Assembly (NCBI GenBank): GCA_000320545.1
Contig: ADNK01001956.1
Coordinates: 23,238-87,237, forward strand
Length of the DNA: 64,000 bases
Source: Bigelowiella natans CCMP2755
Taxonomy: Eukaryota; Cercozoa; Chlorarachniophyceae
Reading direction: 5' to 3'
Below are positions 1 to 12,654 of this stretch, one piece after another. Below the pieces are notes generated by a model. It did not search any database. It was not told the DNA's origin and was given only the letters and a program-made list of their open reading frames with translations. Both the position numbers and the translations under genes were made by a program. Numbering within the stretch: the first letter of the stretch is position 1; every line of letters starts with the position of its first letter.

Positions 1-748
1 ATTATTTTCCTGTAGCAGCATGCACATCTCCCATTCCCCCAGTAGAATCTTCCCGTTTCGGTTTAGCTTGCAGAGAAACATAATCGCTTGTCAACGAAGG
101 AGCAACATTGCATGATGTTTGCCCTCCTTCGTTATTTCTCATAATATCGTCGTCATCGCTAGCAACATCAACAACATTTTGCTTTGGCCTTCGTCTGTTA
201 GCCTTTTCTGGAATTGATATTTGCACGTAATTGTCTTTCTTCCTCTTCTTCTTTTTCTTCTCATTCATTTTTGGCTGTTGTGATTGATCTTCATTATATC
301 TCACCGTAGTAGTATCATCAGAGTTAGTTTCTGTGATAGGAAGTGAAGCAGACGAAGACGATGATGGCAATGACTCAGTAGTCGATGAAACACCTACAAT
401 TTTAAGATGATTGAATTGGAATGGATTAACAACACAAACACAATCTTCCTCTAATTTATTTAGATCATTGCAGAAAAAGTTTGCAAACTCTAATTATCAT
501 CCGTTTATCTCCCCTCTAATAGCTCAAATATCTCCTTACAAATCTCAATTCAGATAATTTTAGAGTACTCCTCTTTCTGATCATCATCATCATCATCTTC
601 CACTTCCTCATCATATCATCATCATCATCACCTGGCAATCCATCTGCTGGTGCGGATAATGTTTGCATCATTAATGATGGCTAATAAATAAACATAGACA
701 CACTCATTAGGGTTGTACTACTATTATTACCACTACTACTACTACTAT

Positions 749-781
<33 letters not shown>

Positions 782-929
782 CACTACTACAGCAAACACA
801 ACGAGAGAATAATGGTGGATAGACTTAATAATAATAGTAAGAATAATAGAAATGCTCATCAGAAGTCAGTCCTAACACTAGCTTGCATCAGGAATACAAA
901 CGACAAGCATCTTGTTCTTCATTGTAAGC

Positions 930-960
<31 letters not shown>

Positions 961-1628
961 CTTTTGGTTTTTGCAAAGGAGGAAGTGTGGGCGATGGAAG
1001 AGAACTTGCAGCATCAGAATGATGTCCCTCCACCTGCTTTTGTTGGTGCTTTGGATGGTGAGGAGGTACTGATAGAGAACTAGACATGGTAGCTTTCACT
1101 CCTCCTCCTATCTGGTTCCCCCCCCCCCTTTTTATGAGGGATAGCCTCTTCTGTAAAGGAGTTTCTGGCCTCGGTTTCAACTCCGATTTCTTCTTGACAA
1201 CTGGTAGTGGAACATCGACTACGTTGACCCTTCTCCGATCATAGTTTTCACTTGGTTTTGACAAATACTCGCTCATGCCGAAAGAAGATGCATCATTACC
1301 CTGGTTTCTACTACTGCCTATTGTCTCCTGTTGTTAGTTATTATTAGGAAATCAGGCGAGCACGTAACAAAAGCATCAGATATCCATGTAGTACATATGA
1401 GCTATTGAATATTGTCATCATTGTGGAAGACTTTTTTGAAGTGCAGTAATACATAATTTTGATGTCATCATCATCGTCATCATCATCATCATCATCGTCA
1501 TATGTCACAACCTACCTCACCATATTACCACCTCTTCATCTGCTGCTACTACTACAACAACAACAACTACTACTACTACTACTATCTCTCTTCATCTCCT
1601 ATTTGAATGAGCAACTACCAATTAGACC

Positions 1629-1661
<33 letters not shown>

Positions 1662-2233
1662 CCATCACCACCACCACCAGCATTTTTTTAGTATTCCTAC
1701 TAGTGCTACAACGAGCACTGCACTATGATTAGTACTGATCAGAACTATCACATTCCTAAATCATAGTTGATGATCAACAACGATGTCATAAAACCACGAC
1801 GACCGACCTCAAAGGCGTATGGATTCAAAGTTGCGGAATTATCTTTGGAATCAGCAGCATCCAAGTCTTCCATACGTGCAAATTGTCTGAGCTCCTCAAG
1901 GACCATATCAGCTTTGTCTCCTGTGATATGATTGTTGTGATGATGATGATTACGATGATAGCTGAGAAACAACCGATGAGTTTTTGCACGATATAGCTTC
2001 TCATTGGATTGCCATAGCGATGACTAATTTACCATAAATCTCCTTCAATTTCTTCCTGAAAGTCTCTTCTCCTTCTTCGACAAGTAAATTTAAGGCTTCT
2101 TCCAATTGAGAAGAAAAGTTATTATTATTTTTTTCTCCTTTTTGTCCAGAAGAAGAAGATGATGATGATGCTCTTCTAGCTTCTTCCACCTCAGCTTCTA
2201 CTTCTGATGCGTAATGATGAAACAGAGACGCAC
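1..2233 (-). CDS. unrecognised spliced gene, 3' part runs off the window
   Basis: Three exons join in phase on the minus strand: 2233..2033, 1920..1808 and 1300..962. All have AG acceptors and GT donors. The joined peptide is rich in Glu and Lys, with stretches such as EEALNLLVEEGEETFRKKLK and DKADMVLEELRQFARMEDLD that look helical, then a basic, Ser/Pro-rich part. A further basic segment (KKKKKRKKDNYVQISIPEKA) lies at about 390..1. Its acceptor is in a different phase from the end of the 1300..962 exon, so at least one small exon between them is missing. I do not recognise a family. Basic clusters might be nuclear localisation signals, which is inference only. A hydrophobic candidate first exon lies upstream at 3873. 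Coding status is moderately supported, function unknown. Confidence 0.45.
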
Positions 2234-3522
2234 CTGAAGACAATAGATGATGATTATCATAACATGTGTGTTATCTGTTAAACAATGGAAAACAATTAGA
2301 CGCAGGAGTAGTGTACCGATGTACTAATCTCTTCCATTATTTGCACTCATCATTATCATCCTTCGATGTACTAATCTCTTTTACTCATGTTACTCATCAT
2401 TAGTTTCCTAACTTGGTGGGACAACGCTACCTCGTAACCGCTGGACAAACAAATCCTCAACTACTACTTCTACTACTACACTAATCATCATCATCATTGT
2501 AGTCAGACAGCACTAACCCTCTACATTCCTCATCATCTTAGCTACATCAACGTTTTTAGATCCAGGGCCTGAATATCTGCAGAGGTAGTGAAGTATTTTA
2601 ACAGCATGTAAATTTCACATTGAGACAGATTGTGTGCAGCAGTAATCACATATTGTTTTGGAATCGCTTGGTGTTAGGATGAATATAGTGTTTATGATCA
2701 AGAAGCCATGATGTACGTGAACAGCCATGTGCAGCATTAAAAAGTATCATCATGGTGCTGCTTTATAGTCAACACTTCTATATGTAGTAACACTGCTACT
2801 AGCAATGTGTCAGCTTCACAATTATGGCTTTTGAGATTGTTTTAAGAAGGATATTGAATGAAAGGAGGAGAATCTCAGATTGCTGTAGTTTTCCTTGATC
2901 AATGTTAGGAACTCTGTGTTATGCTGTACATGGATTAAGTTATAACACATGTTACCCTTTTTCATTTGCTGTGATTACTGTTCTGAATAATTCGTAAAGT
3001 TCTTTATTTTGGCCGAAATGCCTACTTGTTGCCCTATCAGGATCTGGCTTTATGAACACCCCTATGAGAGATAGATAGATGAATAGATGAGAGGGAGAGA
3101 CAATGAAGAATAATCTTTACAACTTAGAATGATAATGGCAACAACAAGCCGCCTGTAATGCGAAAGCAAAAATTTTACTACTGATCAATAATTGCCAAGC
3201 ATGTGAAATACAGTGGTAACAATATTGCAGCGCAACTATGCTGAAAATAGTAGTATGCAAGAACATTGGTGGTGGTTGTTGTTTTCTTCTGTTGTTCATT
3301 GATCTACTACCACATGATTTTTCCTTGAGCTCCTTATCGAATTTTTCTACTTTTTTAAGATTTCGTATTTCCACTTTGCGCGAGGGTGCTTTACCAAGAA
3401 CATCAGAGCTAGCTGAGAGAGTAGTAGAGAATGTCTTATCATTAGAGAAAGTAGTAGTAGTAGTAGTAGTAGTAGTTGTAGAAGAGAGGACGAAGAAGAA
3501 AAGGAAGAAGAAGAAGAAGGCG

Positions 3523-3873
3523 CTACTGCCAGAAGAAGAAGAAAAGGAAGAAGAAGAAGAAGGCGCTGCTGCCAGAAGAAGAAGATGGAATTTTGAAACA
3601 ACCTTTTTTCCTTTTCCCATAGGCAATCATCAATGCAGCCCTTTGCCACCTTCCAATCAGCTGTCTATTTATAAGCGAAAGTCTCCTGTTCATCATCATG
3701 CTGTTCACTGCTTCCCTATCTCTTCTTCCTCCCCCTCCTCCTCCATGTAAAGGATTGGATGCACATTGTTCCGATAAGAAGACGAGGGCAAAGACGATGA
3801 AGAAGAAGATTCTGGAACTACAGGGAGGACTTTGACGGAAAGGGGGATTCGGATTCAATCGAAAAGATATCAT
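3523..3873 (-). other. candidate signal-peptide first exon (uncertain)
   Basis: A minus-strand ATG at 3873 opens a frame with a hydrophobic core FFFIVFALVFLSEQCAS after a short polar start, which looks like a secretory signal peptide. It then decays into Gly-rich and microsatellite-coded sequence, so a splice donor should lie near 3740-3700. It could be the first exon of the unrecognised minus-strand gene at 1..2233, but I could not join the two in phase. It may equally be chance. Confidence 0.22.
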
Positions 3874-4401
3874 GAAGAATAAGGAGAAGCTGCCAAACGT
3901 CTTCTATGTTTGCCGATGAGGAGGAAGGAGAGCCATCATCATCATCATCATCCTCATCATCATCATCCTCATCATCGACGTCGCGTCGTAGTCGTAGTCG
4001 TAGTTGTTGTCGTTCTGAACTACTCTCCTTTGAAGGGTTTTTCCTGCTGCGACAACAATACTTTCCATATTAGCGAGAGATTTTTTGCTGCGACAAGAAT
4101 ACTTTCCATATTAGCAAGAGATTTTTTTGCTGCGACAAGCATTTCAAGCCGACTCACGTTTGCCAGTCAATCGTCGTGTGGTGGATGGTAGTGTATTAGG
4201 GGGAGGAAGGGTTAGTTAGCTACTGCTGTCGCTCGCTCGCTCGGGGATTCGGTGGCGAGGATAGGGGGGGCGGTATCTGTCTCTCTATAAGTAGGACGTG
4301 TCTACGACGAATTACTTCTCATTGATTCTTATAATGTAAAACACGACATCAGGTTATGCCCCCCCCGTCCTTATTCTCAGTCTGAGCTTTTGCAGCATTC
4401 A
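3874..4401. promoter_or_regulatory. SHMT 5' flank, possibly a bidirectional promoter
   Basis: This gap precedes the SHMT start at 4402 and may also serve the minus-strand gene to its left. It holds ATC and GTC trinucleotide tracts (3936-4015), a three-fold repeat with TGCGACAA cores (see separate entry) and a G-rich run near 4265. No convincing TATA box stands out. Confidence 0.4.
4048..4138 (+). promoter_or_regulatory. three tandem TGCGACAA elements, 41-42 bp apart
   Basis: TGCGACAA occurs at 4048-4055, 4089-4096 and 4131-4138. The first two repeats share the following ACTTTCCATATTAGC segment and a run of T. The block lies 260-350 bp before the SHMT start codon. The same hexamer or its complement recurs upstream of several other genes here, so it is a candidate transcription-factor site. 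Confidence 0.5.
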
Positions 4402-6043
4402 ATGAAGCATCATAAAGGAAGAAGAATCTCTCTAGAGATCCTGCCATGTCTTGTGGCCGCATCAACGATGATCTTAGTGTTACTACTACAGAGCACATAT
4501 TATCACGTGGAAGAAGAAGCAGCAGCAGCAGCCGCATTGACAACTCCCTTGAAACGCACCATGAACAACTATATTCGGACTAGGCAAGAAACAGGTGGTG
4601 GTTCTTCTTTAGCGACGGTCTACACAAGAAGGAGATTGAGGAGACCACGAAGTCAAGAGACTAAAAATTTTTCTCCAAGTAGTAGTATTCTTGGAGATTG
4701 CAAGGATATAGCACAGACATCTTATTCGTCACCGTTGACTCCTAGCCCCCCCTTTCGATCGCGTAGCTTGCGAGGAGGGGGAGGATCCATGAGTGCAGAG
4801 AAAGTTTCATCATCATCTTCTTCAGTAATAGGAAACGAGGCAACAGCTGCAAAAACTCGATTGGTATTATTTCTATCGTTGTCATTGTCATTGTCCGTCG
4901 TCGTCGTCTTTCCTCGTGGTTCTCATCGTCGCCAAAAGCTTTCTACTTATCCTAATAATAATTATAATAATAATAATAATAATAATCATCATCATTATCA
5001 TCATCGTCATCATTCTTTTTGTTCTCTTCAGAATGATAATACGGCAGAAAAAGCCACATGGGCACAAGCGGCAATGGATGTATCTTTGGAGGAGGCCGAT
5101 CCAGAGATGGCTGCTATTCTTAGGGGAGAAGAACAGAGACAAGTCAGGGGTAGGCCATTTATTATCTGACTTATGATGATGATGATGATGATGATGATGA
5201 TAATGACGAAATGATTTCCTGATATTCAACATCAATGCATATCCTTGTATCCATCCATCCATCTTTGTTAGTGCAACGTAGATGTGAGTTTAAATGAATT
5301 CATACTGAAAACAATACGATGGTCTTTCAGAATATGTTGTCAGCGAGACTCATAACTTATTGCTTTCGCGTCGTCGATCACATGGTTGCAGGATTGGAGT
5401 TGATAGCATCAGAGAACTTCGTTTCTAAGGCTGTATTAGAGATGTTGGGTTCTGTATTCACGAATAAGTACTCGGAAGGCCTACCTGGTAAAAGATACTA
5501 TGGGGGAAATGACTATGTTGACCAGGTGGGTGCTGTGAAACAAATAACTAATAATGCATCTAGCTAGCTGTATCCACGAGTGATTGGAAGAAGAATTGAA
5601 ACAAACAGCAGCACACGATAATACTAATAATAGTAAGAAGAAGAATAAGTTGTTTCTTCTATTTAATGATGATATAGATGGAAAGATTGTGTCAGCAAAG
5701 GGCTTTAAAGGTACTAGAACGATAATACGGAGCAGCATATAATCAATCACTTCCATATGCAATAAAAACTAACCTTTCGCAGAAGAAGCAGCAGCAGCAG
5801 CAGCTATGAATAATATTATAACATAATCATCATAACACTGTTTTCCGACACAACTATGAGGATAATGATGATGATGATGATTATGATTATTATTATTATT
5901 ATTAGGCGTTTTCGTTGAGTTCTGAAGATTGGAGTGTGAACGTACAAGCATACTCTGGAAGCCCTGCAAACTTTGCTGTATACACAGCGGTATCAATTCA
6001 TACTATTGTATTCCATATCAATAAAGTAGCAGTAGCCTCCCTT

Positions 6044-6091
<48 letters not shown>

Positions 6092-6093
6092 TT

Positions 6094-6130
<37 letters not shown>

Positions 6131-7156
6131 TCGTCTGTCTGTATTTCTTCTTCTCCTACCTCTGCTTGAAACGATGATAAGGATAACACGACAAATTGTG
6201 AGCGCTGGTGCTTCTTACATGTAGTAATATATTAGTGGCAAGTAGGTATTAAATCCACATGATGGGATGATAGTGTTTACATGTATAATAATAATAGGTA
6301 TTGAATCCACATGATCGAATCATGGGCCTAGATTTACCATCTGGAGGCCATCTCACACATGGGTACTACTACAACTACTACTACTACACCATCATCATCA
6401 TCATCGTACGTCATTGTTGCTCCTTATGTCATGCTGCTATAGTTGTTGTAATACTAATTTCAGTCTTCTATATTTTGTACTCCACCTTATCACTGTCTTT
6501 CTCCTCCTAGTGGTACTACTAAGTTCAGTCTCCATTTACACTAACCCTATCATCATCATCACTCTCTTCCTCCTTAGCTACTATACAGCGACACGCAAGA
6601 TTTCCGCAACATCAATTTACTTTGAGTCCCTCCCTTACCAGCTTTCTCCATCAACAGGTGTGCTACTTGTTGTAGGAGGAGGAGGAGGAGGGGAAGGAGA
6701 GGGAGGAGGAGGAGGAGGAGTATTGGCGTTTTTTAAGTAGTATCATCATATGGAATCATAACAGCTGTAGTAGTACCAACAGGAGTCACGTCACAGAAAG
6801 ATGACATGCCACCTCCTTCTTCTTCTTCTTCTTCTTCTTCTTCTCTACGTGATGACAGGGCTTGTCGATTACGATGGCTTAGAAGAAAGTGCTCGTCGGT
6901 TTTTACCCAAAATTTTGATTTGTGGTGCTAGTGCGTATCCCCGTGATTGGGACTACAAGAGATTGGTAGTAGTAGTAGTTGTATTCTCTTTAGGAAGGGA
7001 GGGAGAAAGGGAGTGATAATAATGACAGCATCATCGGTAGTAGTAGAAACACGCACACACACACACACCATATCCATATCCATATCCATATTAATTTTTG
7101 GACCATCATAGACGATCAGAACCACTACCCATGATATTATATGTGTGAATACACAA

Positions 7157-7210
<54 letters not shown>

Positions 7211-8011
7211 CAAGATACACACATTATAGAAGTGATAATCGGATAGAAGGGGGGGGGGAGGTTTATGAATATTGTTAAGCAACTTTGATGATACGCAGTA
7301 CTACGTGATGATGATGATGATGATAATAAACACAGCGTGAGATAGCAGACAGTGTTGGTGCCCTTCTACATTGTGATATGGCTCATTTCAGTGGGCTGGT
7401 GGCCACGGATCAGGTTGTTGCTTAGTGAGCAAACCATGTTGTTCAATCGAGTAGTTCAGTAGTGGGATTTGGTTCCTTTCTTTCACAAACGAAGCTGTTC
7501 CAACAATTAATTGCTGATATTTTACATCATCGTTATTATTATCTTCATCACCGACATGATCATCATTTTCTTCGTCTTGTCGTTTATAAATGGAATTGTT
7601 GTATCAGGTTGCCTCCCCTTTCGAATATTGTGATATTGTAACCACAACTACGCATAAAAGCCTACGAGGTCCCAGGGGAGCAATGATCTTCTCTCGAAAA
7701 AATGTTACAGTGAAAGGGAACACGCAGCTCCTTGATGATGCAGTCAATTTTGCTGTTTTCCCCTCTCTGCAGGTGGTTAAAACCTGAGCTGCTGCTGCCT
7801 CTAATTGAATAATCAACTTAAGTTAGTAGTAGAGTAACCCAAATGCTGCCTGTGAAAGAATTAAGAAAGAGATGTTAGTAGTTTTAGTAGTAATAGTAGT
7901 AGTAGTAGTAGTAGTTTTAGTAGTAGTATAGTAGTAGTTTTAGTAGTAGTAGTATAGTAGTAGTAGCAGCAACCTTTATTCGTCGTCGTCGTCTTCGTCG
8001 TCTAATACCTG

Positions 8012-8047
<36 letters not shown>

Positions 8048-8817
8048 GAACAAGAAGAAGCAGCAGCAGTAACAACAAGGATAATGTACATGGAAATGAT
8101 TAGGGTGGCCCCCATAACAACGTGATTGCTGCACTAGCATTGCAACTAAAAGAAGTGGATTCTCCTGTTTTCAAAGAATATTCGCACCAGGTGAATGGGT
8201 GGTGTTTCTTTAATGTTTCTTTAAAATTATTATCATTATTAGCAAGCTGCTATATTATTAAAACAACAGAACAACAACAACAAACGTATGATCTGATAAT
8301 TTACATATGCTCCTCCTCCTCCTCCTCCTCCTCCTCCTCCTCCTCCATCTCTCCGTTTGCTTGTTTAATTCTTAAGGTTATACGAAATGCTAAGGTACTG
8401 GCAGACACCTTAATATCCAAAGGTAGAATCGATCATCATTTTAACCACAAACGAGTTGTAAGAAAATAATACGATGGTAAGTAAGAATGATGGTGATAAT
8501 AAAGAGTATTACCTTCTCATATATTGTCATAATCATCATCATCATCATCATCATCATCATAGTTTGTTGCTGCAAAATAGGCTACAAGCTAGTGACAAAT
8601 GGAACAGATAATCACTTGATTCTTTGGGATCTAAGACCTCACAACATCACAGGAAGCAAGGTAGGATATGATTGCTTGTACTTATTCGTCCTCATACTCG
8701 TTCTGATAGTTGTAGTATGCTGATAGTGGTGCTGATATCATCTAAATTTTGAAGACTTTTCTTCTTTATCATCATCATCCCTCCCTCTCAATAGATAACA
8801 AACACCAATTGTATCTT

Positions 8818-8850
<33 letters not shown>

Positions 8851-9722
8851 GTCAGATGGAAGCCTTGTGTGAAGCTGTAAGCATAACCCTGAACAAAAAT
8901 GCTGTATTTGGAGATACAAGCGCACTCACGCCAGGGGTGTGTGTATGTACGCACTATGATGATGATGATGATCACACTGAATGAATAAGAGAATCTTCAA
9001 GCATTTTATAATAGAACATTTGATAGTAAAGACAACAACAACAATGCAGACAATGTTAAGTCTATTATGACTGAAATAATAAAAGTAATAATGATGGCAA
9101 GAAATAAAAATAATAATGTCAACAATTGCAAGCAACGTGAGGTGTGATTGTGATTTCACTACTACATATACCATTATAAGACAAGCAGCAGCACCAATGA
9201 TAGATTTTTAATTCATTGCATTGTATTGCAGGGAGTACGTGTTGGCACACCCGCACTTACTACAAGAGGATTCTTGGAGAATGATTTCATCAAAGTCGGA
9301 CAATTGCTAGATAAGGCATGTACTCTCGCTCAGAAGGTGATATTAAGAATAAATATTGATAATTAATAAAATAATAATAATAATATTATTTTTATTATTA
9401 TGTGTATGATGTTGGAGTGCTATGCTGATGTAGTGTATTTCAGATTCAGCGTGAATCTGGAAGTAAAAAGCTTGTTACATTCAAACAGCAAATGCAAGGA
9501 CATCCTGAGGTACTAATACTACTACTACTTACTGCTACAACTATTACTACTACTCAAAATCTACATTTGAAATGATGATGAATGATGATGATGATAATGA
9601 TGATCAATCATAAATCTTGCTGGTACTTGCTTGATTCGTAGGTACAGGCTTTGAAGGTTGAGGTGGAGAGTTTTGCAAGTGGCTTCTTCTTCCCCGGTAT
9701 AGATACTTCTTCGTATCGATGA
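4402..9722 (+). CDS. serine hydroxymethyltransferase with long N-terminal targeting extension
   Basis: PLP enzyme that interconverts serine plus tetrahydrofolate and glycine plus methylene-tetrahydrofolate. Exons: 4402..4863, 5032..5149, 5392..5525, 5678..5710, 5906..5989, 6298..6362, 6578..6657, 6859..6965, 7336..7413, 7608..7772, 8104..8190, 8377..8422, 8581..8660, 8856..8936, 9232..9336, 9444..9509, 9642..9722. All phases agree, giving 623 residues. Family motifs seen in order: [52 protein letters not shown], the PLP-lysine segment [13 protein letters not shown], and [17 protein letters not shown]. The first ~165 residues precede the normal enzyme start. They carry a hydrophobic stretch ([17 protein letters not shown]) and then a Ser/Arg-rich segment, suggesting a signal peptide plus transit peptide (plastid or other organelle). 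That is inference. Met in SMSAEKV could start a shorter form. Introns are full of microsatellites. Confidence 0.95.
6047..6128. repeat. compound (GA)n-(GT)n microsatellite in SHMT intron
   Basis: About 40 bp of GA repeat is followed by about 30 bp of GT repeat in the intron between the fifth and sixth exons. Confidence 0.9.
6246..6325 (+). repeat. partial duplication of SHMT exon 6 acceptor and first codons
   Basis: The intron before exon 6 (6298..6362) contains an imperfect copy of its start: GTATTAAATCCACATGATGG at 6246 against GTATTGAATCCACATGATCG at 6298. Both follow an AG. The copies are 52 bp apart, so using the upstream AG would shift the frame. Confidence 0.7.
7149..7206. repeat. compound (CA)n-(TA)n microsatellite in SHMT intron
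   Basis: CA dinucleotides run directly into TA dinucleotides. A (GATATG)-type repeat lies just upstream at about 7068-7092. Confidence 0.9.
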
Positions 9723-10229
9723 CAAGAGGCATCATCAACAAGGCAGATGCTAGTAATCATCATACATGATGGGTTCTGAATGACAACGCGCTCACATCGT
9801 GATTGCATAGCAACTATGACACATTTATCAAAACAACTCCTCACCACAAATCACCAACTGTGTGCGTACCACAGAGGCTTAGAATTGGATATTTTTCCAA
9901 TCGCTAGATCGCTCACACCATCTAGACTCTGTGGGGGCAATTGCTTGTGAGGCCAACGTGCATGCTAGCATGGCTAGATGGCGCGAGGGGGGACACCTTT
10001 ACAAGTCGATCGCACCTGCAGCCTGCACCATGCTAGCATGTGCGCTCTAGCGCTCATTGCACACTGGCATGAAAGCACGTGCACCTTCTAGCCACATGCT
10101 ACTAGCATGCTGGCATGGACGCAGCCTCTAGCTAGCCAGAGGCTAGTTTCAGCCAGCCCATGCCACACACATCTAGACATGCCAGCATGCACACACCTGC
10201 ACAAGTGCGATGCACACACACTGGACACA

Positions 10230-10263
<34 letters not shown>

Positions 10264-10404
10264 TTGCACATCTCTAGATCTCCAAACAGATCTAGAGATC
10301 TCCAGATCTGGACGTGCTGCGCTCTCCAGCTAGCTAGCTGTCCAGGTTGTGTGCTGGTCTGGCAGTCCAGCAATGCAAGACGAATGTGATGAATCAAATC
10401 AAGT
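9723..10404. other. CTAG/CATG-rich intergenic island
   Basis: Downstream of SHMT the base composition changes abruptly from about 9850: GC-richer, few trinucleotide repeats, and dense palindromic words (GCTAGCATGC-like, CTAGCTAG, AGATCT). A (CA)n tract sits at about 10229-10260. I see no gene here. Confidence 0.5.
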
Positions 10405-10657
10405 TTGTTCAATGGTCATGCTCATGCAGCTGTGCATGTGGTCAGTCTGCGACCACCAAATGCATGCAAGTGCGCATGCGCATGCATGAGTGCAAATGGG
10501 AGTGCACGTTGTGCTTTGTCATGTCTCACATTTTCATGCAGGCATGCTCATGCAGGTTCAGGCTGCATCCACTGTGGCTCAGCTAGTCACACAGGGGCAT
10601 GCAACGTGACACGTTGCATGCCCAGAAACATTGTTGCAGGAGGGGGCACGTGCAGCG

Positions 10658-10698
10658 GGAAAACATCCATCTCGGTTGTCAAACCGTGGATGTTTTCC
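10658..10698. repeat. perfect inverted repeat (12-bp arms) with nested stem
   Basis: GGAAAACATCCA at 10658-10669 pairs with TGGATGTTTTCC at 10687-10698. The spacer contains a second stem, CGGTT/AACCG. It lies just 5' of the ORF1-like frame and could form an RNA hairpin. Confidence 0.7.
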
Positions 10699-12654
10699 AG
10701 GAGCACCCTCGGTGTCTCACTTGCGACAAGGAGTCGGCCCACGCAGTGTGACATTTCAGGGAAAAATGGCGGGGATTTTTCCCGAATTTTTGGGCCACTG
10801 TGGCTGCGCAGCATGCTGCTGATGGGGATGCTGTGTGCCCAGCGCATGACGTGCATTGGCGCTCAATGATTGGCCAGTTTGGCATGCTCTGAACGACCCG
10901 CAAGCAAGCGGCAAGCTTTCTTCTTTGGCAGTTTGCTCATGCATGGTCACCTCACGTCACACGTTCATCAGGGTGTTGGTTTTGTGGACTCAAGCATTGT
11001 CAAAGCACACATCAGCACGGTTGTGTTGTCAGCGCTGCGCAATGCAACTGCACTGGTGGCGGACGAACTGCGTCAAGTGATGGATCAAGGGAACTCGATT
11101 GGGTCTCAGGATGTGACCAGGGACCATGTGGAGGGAGCTGAGGGCAAGGAGACCAAGTCAGAAAAATCGGAAGTTTGGACGGGAGGCAATGGGCTTCGGG
11201 AAGGTGTCCCGGTGGCTCAGCCCGTGGCTTCTGAGCGTTCACATGAGCTTGGAACGGGCGCCCGGCACTCCCTGACCGTGCAGGACGTTTTGGAGCAGTT
11301 TGGGAACTTGGGTGTTCACGACAGCCGACGGGTTGCAAAGTGTGTCTTGCACTGCGACGGCATCGATGAAAGTGTGGATGACTTGGTCAAAGTGATGACC
11401 AATGACTCATTGGAATCGCGGGAGTTTGCACTTTGTCGTTGCATGGACAAGGGGGCAACTTTGCGAACTTGGGCCTGCACGTTCAAGAAAAGCAGGGACC
11501 CGGATCGTGCTCCACCAGGCACGCTGGAGACGAAGGAGCGGAAGGCCAAGCAGCAGCCTTCTGTTCGGGACATCACGGGCGCCATCGACTCACTTCGACG
11601 GCACTGCCCGATCAAAGGGAAGCTGTGTGTGGCTGCTGTGAGTCCACCACAGTTTCGCAGGAAAGCTCGTGGGCTTTGTGATGAAATCAAAGCACGCGCT
11701 GCTTTGGTCGGTCAAACCGACTTGGGGTTCGGTTGCAAACGTTTCCAGACGTGTTCATCCTCTCGTGCGCTTGAGAGGCTTCGTCGGGAAGCAGTGAGGA
11801 ACCGGTGTGACTCAGAGACTCCAGAGGACCAGTTTGAGATGGCCCTGGAGCATCCATGCGATGAGGAGGACAAAGATGAGCTTCAACGGGACTTCGAGGA
11901 TGAGCTCGATTTTCTTCGTCGAAAGCGGCATCGCCACGTTGATGCGACACACCGGCAGTTCAGCGAGCTCACACTGGAGTTGCTGGGCCACGTTTTGGTC
12001 GTGCTGACAAGTTGCGGTGCTTTCAGCGCTTGTTGGCAGGCCATCAACCACGCGACAGGTTCATCGCGCCACTCAATGGGTTCAGGCCGCACGACGTCGA
12101 TGAGCTTGTCAAGCATTTGAGGCCGCTGGAGGAGAGCCATTGTGATTTCAAAGCTCACCCTCTTCATTCTGATGCTTCTGCAGTTGCAGGACCTGCGGTG
12201 CAGCGTGAATGCGTGCACTTCAAACGTGGGAAGTGTGATCACGGTGATGAGTGCAAACTTTTGCACACCAAGCAGCAGACCACAAGTGAGCAGAAATCCA
12301 GGAAGTGCACACTGGAGCAGCTTGATGGGATGAAGAGTCAAGACTGTCTGCTTCACTTGAAAGGCAAGTGCCATCGTGGGGACAAGTGCAAGTTCCGCCA
12401 CGGTGCTGGGAGTCTTGAAGCTGCTGGAGGGGTGCCTGTGGGCTTTTCCTCTCACACCTGTGAGGAGTCTGCCGATGCTCCCAAGCAAAACACGGAAGCA
12501 TCGCTCCTCCAGGTCAACTCCCAGTCACTTCCTGAGTTGATCAGAGAAAGTGAGCAGCGTCATCGTGAGCGAGACCCAAGTTTGAGGTCTCGGAAAAAAG
12601 TCAAGTGCTTCCTGCAGGCGGACGATGGCGCCGTTGCAGCACTTGGTCCAATCG

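Noticed and set aside
713-934. Tyr-rich reading frame
   Set aside because: It is a translation of an ACT/TAC trinucleotide repeat. The same applies to the His-, Leu-, Ile-, Val- and Met-run frames elsewhere in the introns.
3238-3750. Glu/Arg-rich plus-strand frame with poly-Val
   Set aside because: Produced by GTA and GAA repeats. No domain, and it overlaps sequence that reads equally open on the other strand.
9850-10200. Possible CRISPR-like or satellite array from repeated GCTAGCATGC words
   Set aside because: The words are short, unevenly spaced and lack unit structure, and the host is eukaryotic.
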